A DNA stretch of 64,000 bases, taken from assembly GCA_963808545.1 (NCBI GenBank), contig CAWEGB010000006.1, positions 248,001 to 312,000 of the forward strand. The letters run 5' to 3'. The stretch is from JACVRW01 sp963808545. GTDB taxonomy: Bacteria > Actinomycetota > Thermoleophilia > Solirubrobacterales > Thermoleophilaceae. Positions 17,274 through 25,563 of the stretch are shown in pieces. Position numbers and translations under genes: made by a program. The first letter of the stretch is position 1. Each line of letters opens with the position of its first letter. Under the pieces are notes generated by a model, which worked only from the letters and a program-made list of their open reading frames with translations, was not told the DNA's origin and searched no databases.

Positions 17274-18187
17274 TCGCGGTGGTGCTGATCGTGCTCGGGG
17301 TCGTTGCGCTGACCCTGGCCGCGCTCGCCGGAGCGTCGGTGCGGGTGCTGCGCGAGTACGAGCGCGGCGTGGTCTTTCGCCTGGGACGCGTGATCGACGA
17401 GAAGGGGCCTGGCCTGGTTCTGCTCGTCCCCGCGGTCGACCGGCTGGTGCGCGTCACCCTGCGAACCGTCGCGCTGCGCATTCCCCACCAGGAGGTCATC
17501 ACCCGCGACAACGTGCCCGTCCGGGTTGCCGCAGTGGCCTACTTCCGCGTGATCGACCCACATCGCTCGGTGATCGAGGTGGAGGACTTCAGGAGCGCCA
17601 CGCTCCAGATCGCACAGACCACGCTGCGCTCGGTGCTGGGCAAGGCCGATCTCGACTCGCTGTTGTCAGAGCGCGAGCGCCTCAACGAGAGCCTCCAGCA
17701 GATCATCGACGAGCAGACCGAGCCGTGGGGCATCAAGGTCACGATCGTCGAGATCAAGGACGTGGAGATCCCCGAGCGGATGCAGCAGGCGATGGCCCGC
17801 CAGGCCGAGGCCGAGCGCAACCGGCGCGCCAAGGTGATAAACGCGGAGGGCGAGTTCCAGGCGGCGGACCGGCTGGCCCAGGCCGCCGATGTGATCCGCC
17901 CGAACCCGGTCACGCTCCAGCTGCGCTACCTGCAGGCGCTCAACGACATCAGCGGCAACCAGGCGTCGACCATCATCTTCCCGCTCCCGATCGACATGAT
18001 CGGGCCGCTGCTGGAGCGTGGAGGGGACGCGGCGGCCGCACTTGGCGACGCCGGCAGGGAAGCCGCTCAGAAGGCGCTCGCCCGGGCGCAGCAACCGGAG
18101 CTTCCCGAGCTCGAGGAGACGAAGGCGCCGGCGGCCGGCGAGCCGGCGCAGCTGAACCCGCGCCGCGAGCGCGACCAGCGCAGCTAG
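17267..18187 (+). CDS. Slipin (stomatin/prohibitin SPFH-domain protein)
   Basis: A protein of about 306 residues: one N-terminal membrane helix, then an SPFH domain beginning EYERGVVFRLGR and containing LRTVALRIPHQEVITRDNVP, a coiled region rich in Ala, Glu and Arg (about 185-230), and a Pro/Glu-rich tail. Slipins oligomerise on the membrane. The start is ambiguous: two adjacent GTG codons at 17267 and 17270 both follow GGGAG, and a TTG at 17255 is possible. It overlaps nfeD by a few bases. Confidence 0.92.
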   Translation: MVIAVVLIVLGVVALTLAALAGASVRVLREYERGVVFRLGRVIDEKGPGLVLLVPAVDRLVRVTLRTVALRIPHQEVITRDNVPVRVAAVAYFRVIDPHRSVIEVEDFRSATLQIAQTTLRSVLGKADLDSLLSERERLNESLQQIIDEQTEPWGIKVTIVEIKDVEIPERMQQAMARQAEAERNRRAKVINAEGEFQAADRLAQAADVIRPNPVTLQLRYLQALNDISGNQASTIIFPLPIDMIGPLLERGGDAAAALGDAGREAAQKALARAQQPELPELEETKAPAAGEPAQLNPRRERDQRS

Positions 18188-18618
18188 GCCCGGTAGGCAC
18201 CGGCGAGGCGGGACAGCGCCAGGGCGCCGACCAGCAGGCCGAAGTCACGCAGTGCTATGTCGGCGTAGCCGCCCACCAGCAAGAGGCTCACGATGATGCC
18301 GCCGAGCCAACCGGCCACCAGCAGGCCTCCGAAGCGCGGCGAGACGGCGACGACCACGCCGGCGGCGATCTCCACCGCGCCGACCACGTACATCGCGTCC
18401 TGGGCGGTGCCGGGAATCAGGTCGTTGAACTCGGGTGCCAGGTACCGGGGCCAGTCGCTGATCATGACCTCGGCGAACTTGTCGAGGCCGAAGAGGATCG
18501 GCGCAACGGTGAACCCGATCCGCAGCAGCATGAAGGCCTGAGCGGCGGGGTCGCGGCGCAGCGTGTTCGACGAGGGAACCGGAACGGGTCGCAGGACGCT
18601 TGCGATTGATGTGCTCAT
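18184..18618 (-). CDS. DoxX-family membrane protein
   Basis: A 144-residue protein with four membrane helices and the DoxX features LLRIGFTVAPILFGLDKF and VEIAAGVVVAVSPRFGG. DoxX-like proteins are linked to thiosulfate or quinone redox chemistry, and in mycobacteria to a membrane oxidoreductase complex. It is the last gene of the sigma factor/anti-sigma/DoxX operon, starting 31 nt after the anti-sigma stop, which suggests it is a target or partner of that stress system. Confidence 0.85.
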   Translation of the reverse strand: MSTSIASVLRPVPVPSSNTLRRDPAAQAFMLLRIGFTVAPILFGLDKFAEVMISDWPRYLAPEFNDLIPGTAQDAMYVVGAVEIAAGVVVAVSPRFGGLLVAGWLGGIIVSLLLVGGYADIALRDFGLLVGALALSRLAGAYRA

Positions 18619-18649
18619 GACCCGGTTAGCGCCCCGATCGGCGCCGAAC

Positions 18650-18892
18650 TTACCCGTCCGGAGAGTGGTCGGTACGGATGAGCTCGCGGAGGCTCTCGTA
18701 GTCCTCGCGACATGCGGGACAACCCTCCAGGTGAGCCCGCATTCCGGAGATCCGGTCGCCGGCGTCCACGCCGCGGAGCTCGAGCTCGACGTACTCGTCG
18801 AGCTTCTCGAAGCACTCGTCGCAGAGCAGCTCGGTCTCGGCGGGGCCAAGCAGCCGCTTGACGGTGGTGTGGTGGGTGCGCTTGTCCATCAT
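18650..18892 (-). CDS. Zinc-binding anti-sigma factor
   Basis: An 80-residue protein with the zinc anti-sigma (ZAS) pattern: CDECF near residue 24 and HLEGCPAC (about residues 54-61), the HxxxCxxC core. No membrane helix, so it is a soluble, RsrA/ChrR-like factor likely to release the sigma factor on thiol oxidation or metal loss. It begins 9 nt after the sigma-factor stop. Confidence 0.88.
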   Translation of the reverse strand: MMDKRTHHTTVKRLLGPAETELLCDECFEKLDEYVELELRGVDAGDRISGMRAHLEGCPACREDYESLRELIRTDHSPDG

Positions 18893-18901
18893 CGGTCTCC
18901 G

Positions 18902-19525
18902 CTAGATCGAGTCGAGCGTGAAGCCCCTTCGTGTCAGGTCGGCGCGCAATTTCCGCCGCGCGTCGTGCAGGGTCTTGTAGAGCGCGCCCCGGGTCGTGTT
19001 CAACCGTTCGGCGAGCACGTCGAGCGGCACCCCATTGAGCGTCAGCGCAACCAGCACGTCACGCTGGCGGTCCGTGAGGCAATCGTCGATGGAGTGCCGG
19101 ATGGCTTGCATCAGCTCGCCGGTCTCGGCCCGGCTGTCAGGGGATCGGCCGGAATCCGCCATCAGTGGCCACGCCTCGGGCTCCAGCACCACCTCGCGCT
19201 CCTGCCACGCGCGCCGGCGTAGGCGCACACCGGCCTCGAGCAGGGCGAACTTGTAGGCCCAGGTGGTGAAGCGACTGTCGCCACGGTAGGTGTCCAGCTT
19301 GGCGAGCACGGCGACGAGGGCATCGTCGGCAGCCTGCGTCGCGATGTCGTCGAGCTCGTCGCCGCGGACGTGCGCGAGCGCTGCCCGGCGACGCGACACC
19401 TCGAACCGCGCGGCGCGAAGCAGTAGCTCGTACAGCCGTGCGATCGCCTGATCACGCTTCTCGCCCCGATGCTCGAACGCGTCCAGCCAGGCACGTGAGT
19501 CGGCCTCTGGCAGGCGCGAGGACAT
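18902..19525 (-). CDS. Sigma-70 family (ECF-like) RNA polymerase sigma factor
   Basis: A 207-residue protein. Region 2 is around residues 55-95 (DDALVAVLAKLDTYRGDSRF, TWAYKFA) and region 4 around 145-200 (CLTDRQRDVLVALTLNGVP with the HTH ERLNTTRGALYKTL). Regions 1.1 and 3 are missing, as in ECF sigma factors. With the ZAS anti-sigma gene immediately downstream it forms a classical pair, probably for redox or envelope stress. Its recognition sequence cannot be read from this window. Confidence 0.92.
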   Translation of the reverse strand: MSSRLPEADSRAWLDAFEHRGEKRDQAIARLYELLLRAARFEVSRRRAALAHVRGDELDDIATQAADDALVAVLAKLDTYRGDSRFTTWAYKFALLEAGVRLRRRAWQEREVVLEPEAWPLMADSGRSPDSRAETGELMQAIRHSIDDCLTDRQRDVLVALTLNGVPLDVLAERLNTTRGALYKTLHDARRKLRADLTRRGFTLDSI

Positions 19526-19585
19526 GGGTGTCGCAGAGGCTAAATGCCCGGTTTGCGACCCGTGCCCGGCCGTTCTTACCTCCGG

Positions 19586-20542
19586 CTAGGCCGCGTCCGG
19601 CATCGCCTTGCGGGCCATCTTCTCCGGGTCGACCCGGACCACGTCCCAGACGAGACCCACGGCTTCCATGCCCCGGATGACCATCCAGGACGGGTCCACC
19701 GGCCAGCGGCTCATGCCGTGCGAGGCCGAGGTGGGGAAGGCGTGGTGGTTGTTGTGCCACGACTCGCCGAGGGTGAACGGCGCGAGCCAGAGCAGGTTGC
19801 GCGACTCGTCGCCCGTGTCGAAGCGGCGCCGGCCGAAGAAGTGGCACAGCGAGTTGATGCTGTAGGTCACGTGGTGCACCACGAGCATGCGCACCCCACC
19901 GCCCCAGAGCAGGCCGGTGAGCGCCGCCGTCCACGTCCCGCCGATGGCGTAGCCGAGAGCGAAGGCGAGCAACAGGCCACCCAGCGCCCAGACCAGGAAG
20001 GTCCGGTCCACGAAGCTGACGACCGGGTCCTTCACGAGGTCCGGGGCGTAGCGGCGCCGATTGCCTCGCTGGGTGTGGATGAACAGCCAGCCGAGATGAG
20101 CGTGCATGAGGCCCTTCAGAGCCCCGCGCCAGCCACCCTCGTGCCCGACGTGCGGGCTGTGCGGGTCGCCCTCCTTGTCGGAGAAGGCGTGGTGCTTGCG
20201 GTGGTCCGCCACCCAGGAGATGACCGGGCCCTCGATGGCCACCGACCCGAGGATGGCCAGCGTCCCCCGCACCGGGCGGCTGGTCTTGAAGCTGCGGTGG
20301 GTCAGGTGGCGGTGGAAGCCGACGGTCACGCCGAGCCCGGTGAGCAGGTACATGATCAGGAAGACGAAGACGTCGTGCCAGTGCAGCAGGTCGTTCCAGA
20401 GCTGCCAGCAGACGATGCCCAGCGCGATGAACGGCAACGCGGTGATCGTGCCGGTGGCGATCCGGTCGGCGGTCTCGTGCGCGACCGGTTCGACGTCGTC
20501 TGCCGTGGGCAGGGCTGGGTCCGTCACCGACGTTGTGGTCAA
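19586..20542 (-). CDS. Acyl-CoA/acyl-lipid delta-9-type fatty acid desaturase
   Basis: A 318-residue membrane di-iron enzyme with three histidine boxes: HRHLTH (about 77-82), HRKHH (about 114-118) and HNNHH (about 257-261). Four or more membrane helices surround them. It introduces a cis double bond into saturated acyl chains to adjust membrane fluidity. The ATG is preceded by GCAGGAGGCGC. It is divergent from a DEAD-box helicase, and both are typical low-temperature genes. Confidence 0.93.
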   Translation of the reverse strand: MTTTSVTDPALPTADDVEPVAHETADRIATGTITALPFIALGIVCWQLWNDLLHWHDVFVFLIMYLLTGLGVTVGFHRHLTHRSFKTSRPVRGTLAILGSVAIEGPVISWVADHRKHHAFSDKEGDPHSPHVGHEGGWRGALKGLMHAHLGWLFIHTQRGNRRRYAPDLVKDPVVSFVDRTFLVWALGGLLLAFALGYAIGGTWTAALTGLLWGGGVRMLVVHHVTYSINSLCHFFGRRRFDTGDESRNLLWLAPFTLGESWHNNHHAFPTSASHGMSRWPVDPSWMVIRGMEAVGLVWDVVRVDPEKMARKAMPDAA

Positions 20543-20617
20543 GCTGCGCCTCCTGCGTCTTCCTCGGGGTCTTAGGGCACCCTACCCAGGTGAGGCGGGT
20601 TTGGTACAGCGGCCTGC

Positions 20618-20746
20618 TAGCTTCAAAGGTGCGAGCGACGCCGTCGCTCGCGAGGTTCTCGTCTCCGAACGCCGTTGCGATCTGGGTCAGCTGAATCTCC
20701 CAGATCTTTCGCGGCCGGTTACCGGCACGCGGTGTCAGGAGTACGA
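20618..20746 (+). promoter_or_regulatory. Structured 5' leader of the DEAD-box helicase gene
   Basis: TAGCTT (20618-20623) is a plausible -10. The leader of about 115 nt then holds three hairpins. GCGAGCGAC/GTCGCTCGC with a 3-nt loop is at 20631-20651. GATCTGGG/CCCAGATC with a 12-nt loop is at 20679-20706, followed by TTTC. GCCGGT/ACCGGC is at 20714-20726. AGGAG (20737-20741) precedes the ATG. The second hairpin resembles an attenuator. Confidence 0.55.
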
Positions 20747-21958
20747 ATGTCCAAGCAGTCCTTCGCCGATCTCGGCGTATCGAAAACGGTCGCGCGCGCC
20801 TTGGAGCGCAGCGGGATCGAAAATCCCTTCCCCGTCCAGGAGGCGGTGATCCCCGACGTCCTCGAGGGGCGAGACGTGCTGGTGCGCTCACCCACGGGCT
20901 CCGGCAAGACGCTCGCCTTCGGCCTGCCGCTGGTGGACATCATCGAGGCGGAGGATCCCCGCTGCGCGGCCCTCGTGCTCGTGCCCACACGCGAGCTGGC
21001 CACGCAGATCGTCGAGGCCCTGCGGGACATCGCGGGCGCTCGCGCGCTGTCGGTGGCCCCCGTCTACGGCGGTGTGGGCCTGGAACGCCAGGCCAAGCTG
21101 GCCCGTCGCGCGCACATCGTCGTGGCCACTCCGGGCCGCCTCGAGGACCTGATGGCACGCGGCGCTGTGCGCCTCGACCGGGTGCGCGTGCTGGTGCTCG
21201 ACGAAGCCGACCGCATGCTCGACATGGGCTTCCGCCCCGCGGTCGAGCGGATCGTCCGCCAGACGCCGGCCGACCGCCAGACGCTGTTCCTGTCGGCCAC
21301 GCTCGACGGCGAGACCGGCGGGCTCGCAGCCAAGTACACACGCGACGCCCGGCGCCACGAGCAGGCGCCGGCCGAGAAGGAAGACATCGCGGTGGAGCAC
21401 CGCTTCGTGGCCGTCGCCCACGAGGGCAAGCTCGACTCCCTGGTCGACGCCCTGACCGAGGAGCGCGACTCGCGCACGCTCGTATTCGTACGCACCAAGC
21501 GCGGCGCGGACCGGCTGGTCAAGCGGCTGCGCAACCGCGGTGTGGAGACCGCGGCGATGCACGGCGACAAGTCCCAGTCGCAGCGCGAGAAGGCGCTGCG
21601 CCGGTTCAACTCGGGCGCGGTCGCCGCGCTGGTGGCCACCGACGTCGCGGCACGCGGCATCCATGTGGACGGCATCACGCACGTGATCAACTTCGACGCC
21701 CCCGAGGACCGCGACACCTACGTGCACCGCGTGGGCCGGACCGGCCGCGCCGGCCGCACCGGGATCGGCATCACCTTCGTGATGGGCGATCAGGCCCACG
21801 ACGTGGGCCGCATCGCCGCCGACCTGCGGCTGCACGCGCAGTTCGCCGAGAGCGGGCTGAGCGCCGCGGGCGGCCGGGGCCACGGCGGCCAGCGGCCCAC
21901 GCGCGCCCCGCGCCGGGCCCAGCACCCGCGCGGCGGACGGCGGCGCAGCCGCCGCTAG
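20747..21958 (+). CDS. DEAD-box ATP-dependent RNA helicase
   Basis: A 403-residue helicase with the full motif set in order: Q motif (NPFPVQEAVI), Walker A SPTGSGKT, PTRELA, TPGR, DEAD, SAT, then in the second RecA domain ARGIHV and HRVGRTGR. The C-terminus is a basic Arg/Gly/His-rich tail that probably binds RNA. Roles are RNA unfolding, ribosome assembly and cold adaptation. The start at 20747 is set by AGGAG at 20737. It is expressed behind the structured leader. Confidence 0.95.
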   Translation: MSKQSFADLGVSKTVARALERSGIENPFPVQEAVIPDVLEGRDVLVRSPTGSGKTLAFGLPLVDIIEAEDPRCAALVLVPTRELATQIVEALRDIAGARALSVAPVYGGVGLERQAKLARRAHIVVATPGRLEDLMARGAVRLDRVRVLVLDEADRMLDMGFRPAVERIVRQTPADRQTLFLSATLDGETGGLAAKYTRDARRHEQAPAEKEDIAVEHRFVAVAHEGKLDSLVDALTEERDSRTLVFVRTKRGADRLVKRLRNRGVETAAMHGDKSQSQREKALRRFNSGAVAALVATDVAARGIHVDGITHVINFDAPEDRDTYVHRVGRTGRAGRTGIGITFVMGDQAHDVGRIAADLRLHAQFAESGLSAAGGRGHGGQRPTRAPRRAQHPRGGRRRSRR

Positions 21959-22001
21959 CCGGCCGGTTGCTCGACCCCGGGGCCGGGGATACTGGGCGGA
22001 C

Positions 22002-22862
22002 ATGTCCGTCGAGTTCCCCGATGTCCCCGGCGTCGAGCACCGCTTCGTAGACGCCGGACGGCTGCGCATGCACGTGGCCGAGGCGGGCGAGGGCGATCCC
22101 GTCCTGCTCCTGCATGGCTGGCCCCAGCACTGGTACATGTGGCGCGAGGTCATCCCCCGGCTGGCTCCGCACGCACGGGTGATCTGCCCCGACCTGCGCG
22201 GCTTCGGCTGGACGGACGTCCCGCGCGGCGGCTACGACCGCGAGACCATGGCCGCTGACGTGCTGGCACTGATGGACTCGCTCGGCCTGGAGCGGGTGCG
22301 CCTGGCCGGGCACGACTGGGGCGCGTGGATCGGCTTCCTGCTGGCGCTCGGTCACCCGGAGCGCATCGAGCGCCTGATGGCCTGCAGCATCGTGCCGCCC
22401 TGGCCGCAGCGCGACGCGCGCGCCCTGCTCGGCATCTGGCGCCTGGCCTACCAGATCCCGCTGGCCGCGCCCGGAATCGGCCGAGCGGCGGGGCGCCGCA
22501 TCGCCCGTTTAGCCCTCGACAGCGCCAACCCGCCGATCGGCGAGGCCACCAAGGCCTGGTTTCTCGATCGGCTGGAGGGCGAGCGCGGCCGGGCCGGCGA
22601 GCTGCTCTACCGGACCTTCGTCCTGCGCGAGCTCGGCCCGGTGGCCGCGGGCCGCTACGCCGCCGCGGACCTGAGCGTGCCGACGCTCCTGCTGGCCGGC
22701 GACAGAGATCCCGCGATCCCCGCCGCCCAGGTGGAGCGGGTGGCGGCCGAGTCGGCGTCCGTCGAGCTCGAGCTGGTGCCGGACGCCGGCCACTTCCTGG
22801 TGGACGAGCGACCCGAGCTGGTGGCCGAGCGGGCGCTCGGCTTTCTCCTCGGGCGCGGCTAG
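22002..22862 (+). CDS. Alpha/beta hydrolase, epoxide-hydrolase-like
   Basis: A 286-residue alpha/beta hydrolase. LLLHGWPQHWYMWR holds the HGxP oxyanion loop (about 38-51), GHDWGAWIG the nucleophile elbow with Asp as nucleophile (about 104-112), and GDRDPAIP and DAGHFL the acid and His. An Asp nucleophile with HGWP points to epoxide hydrolase or haloalkane dehalogenase; the lid residues are not diagnostic. It overlaps the convergent cyclopropane synthase gene by 4 nt. Confidence 0.88.
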   Translation: MSVEFPDVPGVEHRFVDAGRLRMHVAEAGEGDPVLLLHGWPQHWYMWREVIPRLAPHARVICPDLRGFGWTDVPRGGYDRETMAADVLALMDSLGLERVRLAGHDWGAWIGFLLALGHPERIERLMACSIVPPWPQRDARALLGIWRLAYQIPLAAPGIGRAAGRRIARLALDSANPPIGEATKAWFLDRLEGERGRAGELLYRTFVLRELGPVAAGRYAAADLSVPTLLLAGDRDPAIPAAQVERVAAESASVELELVPDAGHFLVDERPELVAERALGFLLGRG

Positions 22863-24067
22863 CTCGCCGGCCGCGTGCAGCGCACCTGGTAGACCGAGGT
22901 GAAGCCGCTCTCGAAGCCGCGCCGGGCGGCCCTCAGGTACACGCGCCAGACGCGCACCCGCTCGGCGCCGCCGATCCTGACCGCGTCGTCCAGGTGCTGG
23001 TCGAAGCGCGTCGCCCAATGGCGCAGCGTCTCGGCGTAGTCGGCGGCCAGCCCCTCCACGTGCTCCACCGGCAACCCGGCTCGCTCGAGCGAGAGCACGA
23101 TGCGGGAGAGGTGAAGCGGCGCGGCGTCGGGAAACACGTAGCGCTCGGAGAAGGCGCCGGCCTCGGGTTCGCCGTGTCGGAGACGGGCGATGCCATGGTT
23201 GAGCACGCGCCCGCCCGGCTTCACCAGCAGCGCCAGCTGCCGGGCGTAGTTGTCGATCTGCACGTTGCCGACGTGCTCGACCATCCCGATGCTGGCCACG
23301 GCGTCGAACGGCTCTCCCGACAGCTCGCGGTAGTCCTCGACCCGAATGTCCACGCGATCGGCGAGCCCGGCCTCGGCGGCGCGCCGGCGGCCGAGCTCGG
23401 CCTGCGGCTCGGACAGGGTTATGCCGGTCACGTGCACGCCGCGCTCGCGCGCAGCGTGGATGGCGAAGCTGCCCCAGCCGCAGCCGATGTCGAGCACGCG
23501 CTGCCCGGGCTCGAGTGCCAGCTTGTCGCACACCAGGGCGAGCTTGGCCTGCTGGGCCTCCTCGAGCGTGGTCGCGCCGCGCGAGAACAGCGCGCAGCTG
23601 TAGGTCATCGAATCGTCGAGGAACAGCGCGAAGTAGTCGTTCGACAGGTTGTAGTGGTGGCGCACCGCGCGGGCGTCGCGCAGCAGGCTGTGGCGCCGGC
23701 CCTTGGGCTTGAGCTCGGCGGCCGGGACGCTGGGCGGACGGACCACCCCGACCGCGCGGGCGGCTGCCAGCGCCAGTCGCGCCTTGGTGCCGCGGTCGAT
23801 CGGCGGCGGCTGCCAGGTGCCCAGAACGTCGAGCAGCCCGTCGATGTCGTCCACGTCGAGCGCGCCCGAGACGTAGGCGCGGCCCAGGCCCAGTTGCCCG
23901 GGGGCGCGCAACACGTGGGCGAGCGCCACCGGCGAGCGCACGGTGAAGGTGGGCCCGCCGCCGCCGTTGGTCGAGGCCAGCCGGCTGCCGTCCCACAGCT
24001 CTACGGAGAAGGGACGCTCCGGCAGCGCCCGCTCCACTTCTTCGATGAAAGGCTCGGTTCTCGTCAT
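22859..24067 (-). CDS. Cyclopropane-fatty-acyl-phospholipid synthase family methyltransferase
   Basis: A 402-residue enzyme with the CFA-synthase layout: an N-terminal lipid-binding domain (to about residue 130) and a SAM domain starting YNLSNDYFALFLDDSMTYSC, with motif I VLDIGCGWGSFA. Methylene is transferred from SAM to unsaturated acyl chains in phospholipids. It is a plausible functional partner of the desaturase at 19586, which makes the double bonds. TAGGGT lies 8 nt before the ATG with no Shine-Dalgarno. Confidence 0.93.
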   Translation of the reverse strand: MTRTEPFIEEVERALPERPFSVELWDGSRLASTNGGGGPTFTVRSPVALAHVLRAPGQLGLGRAYVSGALDVDDIDGLLDVLGTWQPPPIDRGTKARLALAAARAVGVVRPPSVPAAELKPKGRRHSLLRDARAVRHHYNLSNDYFALFLDDSMTYSCALFSRGATTLEEAQQAKLALVCDKLALEPGQRVLDIGCGWGSFAIHAARERGVHVTGITLSEPQAELGRRRAAEAGLADRVDIRVEDYRELSGEPFDAVASIGMVEHVGNVQIDNYARQLALLVKPGGRVLNHGIARLRHGEPEAGAFSERYVFPDAAPLHLSRIVLSLERAGLPVEHVEGLAADYAETLRHWATRFDQHLDDAVRIGGAERVRVWRVYLRAARRGFESGFTSVYQVRCTRPAS

Positions 24068-24117
24068 CGCCCGGGACCCTAGCCCGGCGCCGCCGCCGGG
24101 GTAGTGTGGATGCCCGG

Positions 24118-24972
24118 ATGACCGTCGTAGCCCGCCATGAATCCCCCGAGCTCAGCTGGGAGATGGTCACCCGCGCCGCCCATCCGCGCCTCCGCGGCCA
24201 CGTGCGCAACTACACCGGCTACACCGAGCGAACGGTGCAACCACTGCGCCGGCTCGAGGTGCCGAGCGGCGACGTGACGCTCATCATCAGCCCCGACACG
24301 ACGCTGGCGATGCCGGACGTCCGCGACCCCGCCCGCCCGGCTCTGCGGCTCAGCTCGTTCGTGGCCGCGCTGCACGACACGTATGCCCTGGTGGACCACG
24401 GCGGCTTCCAACACGGCATCGAGGTGCGCCTGACGCCGCTCGGCGCCCACGCTCTGTTCGCCCTGCCGATGCACGAGCTGACCAACCGGGTGGTGGGACT
24501 CGAGGAAGTGCTGGGCCAGGGCTCGAACGAGCTCGTGGGCCGGCTGTGGGACCGGCCCGGCTGGGAGGGGCGGTTCACCCTGCTCGACGAGCTCATCGGC
24601 CGCCGAGTCGAGGAGGCCCAGCGGCCGGCCTCCCACGAGCTCTTCTGGGCGTGGCGGCGGCTGCGGTCCAGCGGCGGCAAGACGAGCGTGGGCGGCCTGG
24701 CCCGCGAGCTCGGCTGGAGCCACCGCCGCCTCATCGCCCGGTTTCGCGAGCAGATCGGGATGCCTCCCAAGGCGGTGGCCCGGGTGCTGCGTTTCGACCG
24801 CGTGTCCCACCTGCTCCGGGAGCGCGAGGCGCCGAGGCTCGCCGAGGTGGCCTTCGAGTGCGGCTACTACGACCAGGCCCACCTCAACCGCGACTTCCGT
24901 GACTTCGCCGGCACCACCCCCAGCGCCTATGTCGCGGCACGCCTGCCCGAGGGCGGCGGCGTCACCGGCTGA
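24118..24972 (+). CDS. AraC-family transcriptional regulator
   Basis: A 284-residue regulator: an N-terminal ligand domain (about 1-160) and a C-terminal double HTH (about 180-275) with SVGGLARELGWSHRRLIARF and the second helix LAEVAFECGYYDQAHLNRDF. The second domain fits the AraC signature well. It is divergent from the cyclopropane synthase with only 50 nt between starts, so it may regulate that gene. The ATG at 24118 is chosen; a GTG 12 nt upstream is possible. TAGTGT lies just upstream. Confidence 0.92.
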   Translation: MTVVARHESPELSWEMVTRAAHPRLRGHVRNYTGYTERTVQPLRRLEVPSGDVTLIISPDTTLAMPDVRDPARPALRLSSFVAALHDTYALVDHGGFQHGIEVRLTPLGAHALFALPMHELTNRVVGLEEVLGQGSNELVGRLWDRPGWEGRFTLLDELIGRRVEEAQRPASHELFWAWRRLRSSGGKTSVGGLARELGWSHRRLIARFREQIGMPPKAVARVLRFDRVSHLLREREAPRLAEVAFECGYYDQAHLNRDFRDFAGTTPSAYVAARLPEGGGVTG

Positions 24973-25025
24973 GCCCGTCAATTTCATCCAAGACCGAGCG
25001 CGGGCCCGGGCGTAGGGTGGCGCCC

Positions 25026-25415
25026 ATGCAGACCTTCTATCCGGTTCTCAAGTACGACGACGCCCACGCGGCGATCGATTTCCTCGAGAAGGCCTTCGGC
25101 TTCGAGCGCAGCGCGGTCCACGAGGGGTCCAATGGAGGCGTGGCCCACGCCGAGCTGCGCTTCGGCGAGGAGTTCGTGATGCTCGGCTCCACCAGCGAGG
25201 GCGACGAGCGCTTCAACCAGGGAGCGGGCCGCACCTCGCTGTACCTGGTGATCGACGACCCCGACGCCCGCTTCGAGCGCGCCAAGGCGGCCGGAGCGGA
25301 GATCGTGATGGAGCCGACAGACCAGGACTACGGCTCACGCGACTTCGCGGTGCGCGACCCCGAGGGCAACCTCTGGGCGTTCGGGACCTACGGGCCGTCG
25401 AAGGACGATTCGTAG
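25026..25415 (+). CDS. VOC-family (glyoxalase/bleomycin-resistance fold) protein
   Basis: A 129-residue protein with the paired beta-alpha-beta-beta-beta modules of the VOC fold. YDDAHAAIDFLEKAFGFE opens the first module and DPEGNLWAFGTYG closes the second. It is most similar to the PhnB-like/'glyoxalase' small proteins whose activity is mostly unknown. The ATG at 25026 is 7 nt after TAGGGT (25013-25018) and lacks a Shine-Dalgarno. Confidence 0.87.
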   Translation: MQTFYPVLKYDDAHAAIDFLEKAFGFERSAVHEGSNGGVAHAELRFGEEFVMLGSTSEGDERFNQGAGRTSLYLVIDDPDARFERAKAAGAEIVMEPTDQDYGSRDFAVRDPEGNLWAFGTYGPSKDDS

Positions 25416-25496
25416 CGGCGCTCCCGCTCGAGCGTTGCGCGGCGGTGCGGGCGGGGTCCGATTGGCGGTAAAGGGGTGGGTACGGACCGCGCCGGA

Positions 25497-25547
25497 GGGC
25501 GTCCGACGACTTGTTGTCCGATACCGGCACTAACTCGTCAGACGCCC
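25497..25547. terminator. Hairpin between convergent VOC and P450 genes
   Basis: GGGCGTC (25497-25503) and GACGCCC (25541-25547) are perfect arms, and the stem continues imperfectly inward for about 20 bp in all. It lies 82 nt after the VOC stop and 17 nt beyond the P450 stop on the other strand, so it could stop transcripts from both sides. Confidence 0.55.
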
Positions 25548-25563
25548 ACGGCGAGGCGCCCGC

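Noticed and set aside
20675..20746. A longer helicase N-terminus starting at TTG 20675
   Set aside because: The extra residues do not look like part of a DEAD-box protein, AGGAG sits correctly before the ATG at 20747, and the region forms perfect RNA stems.
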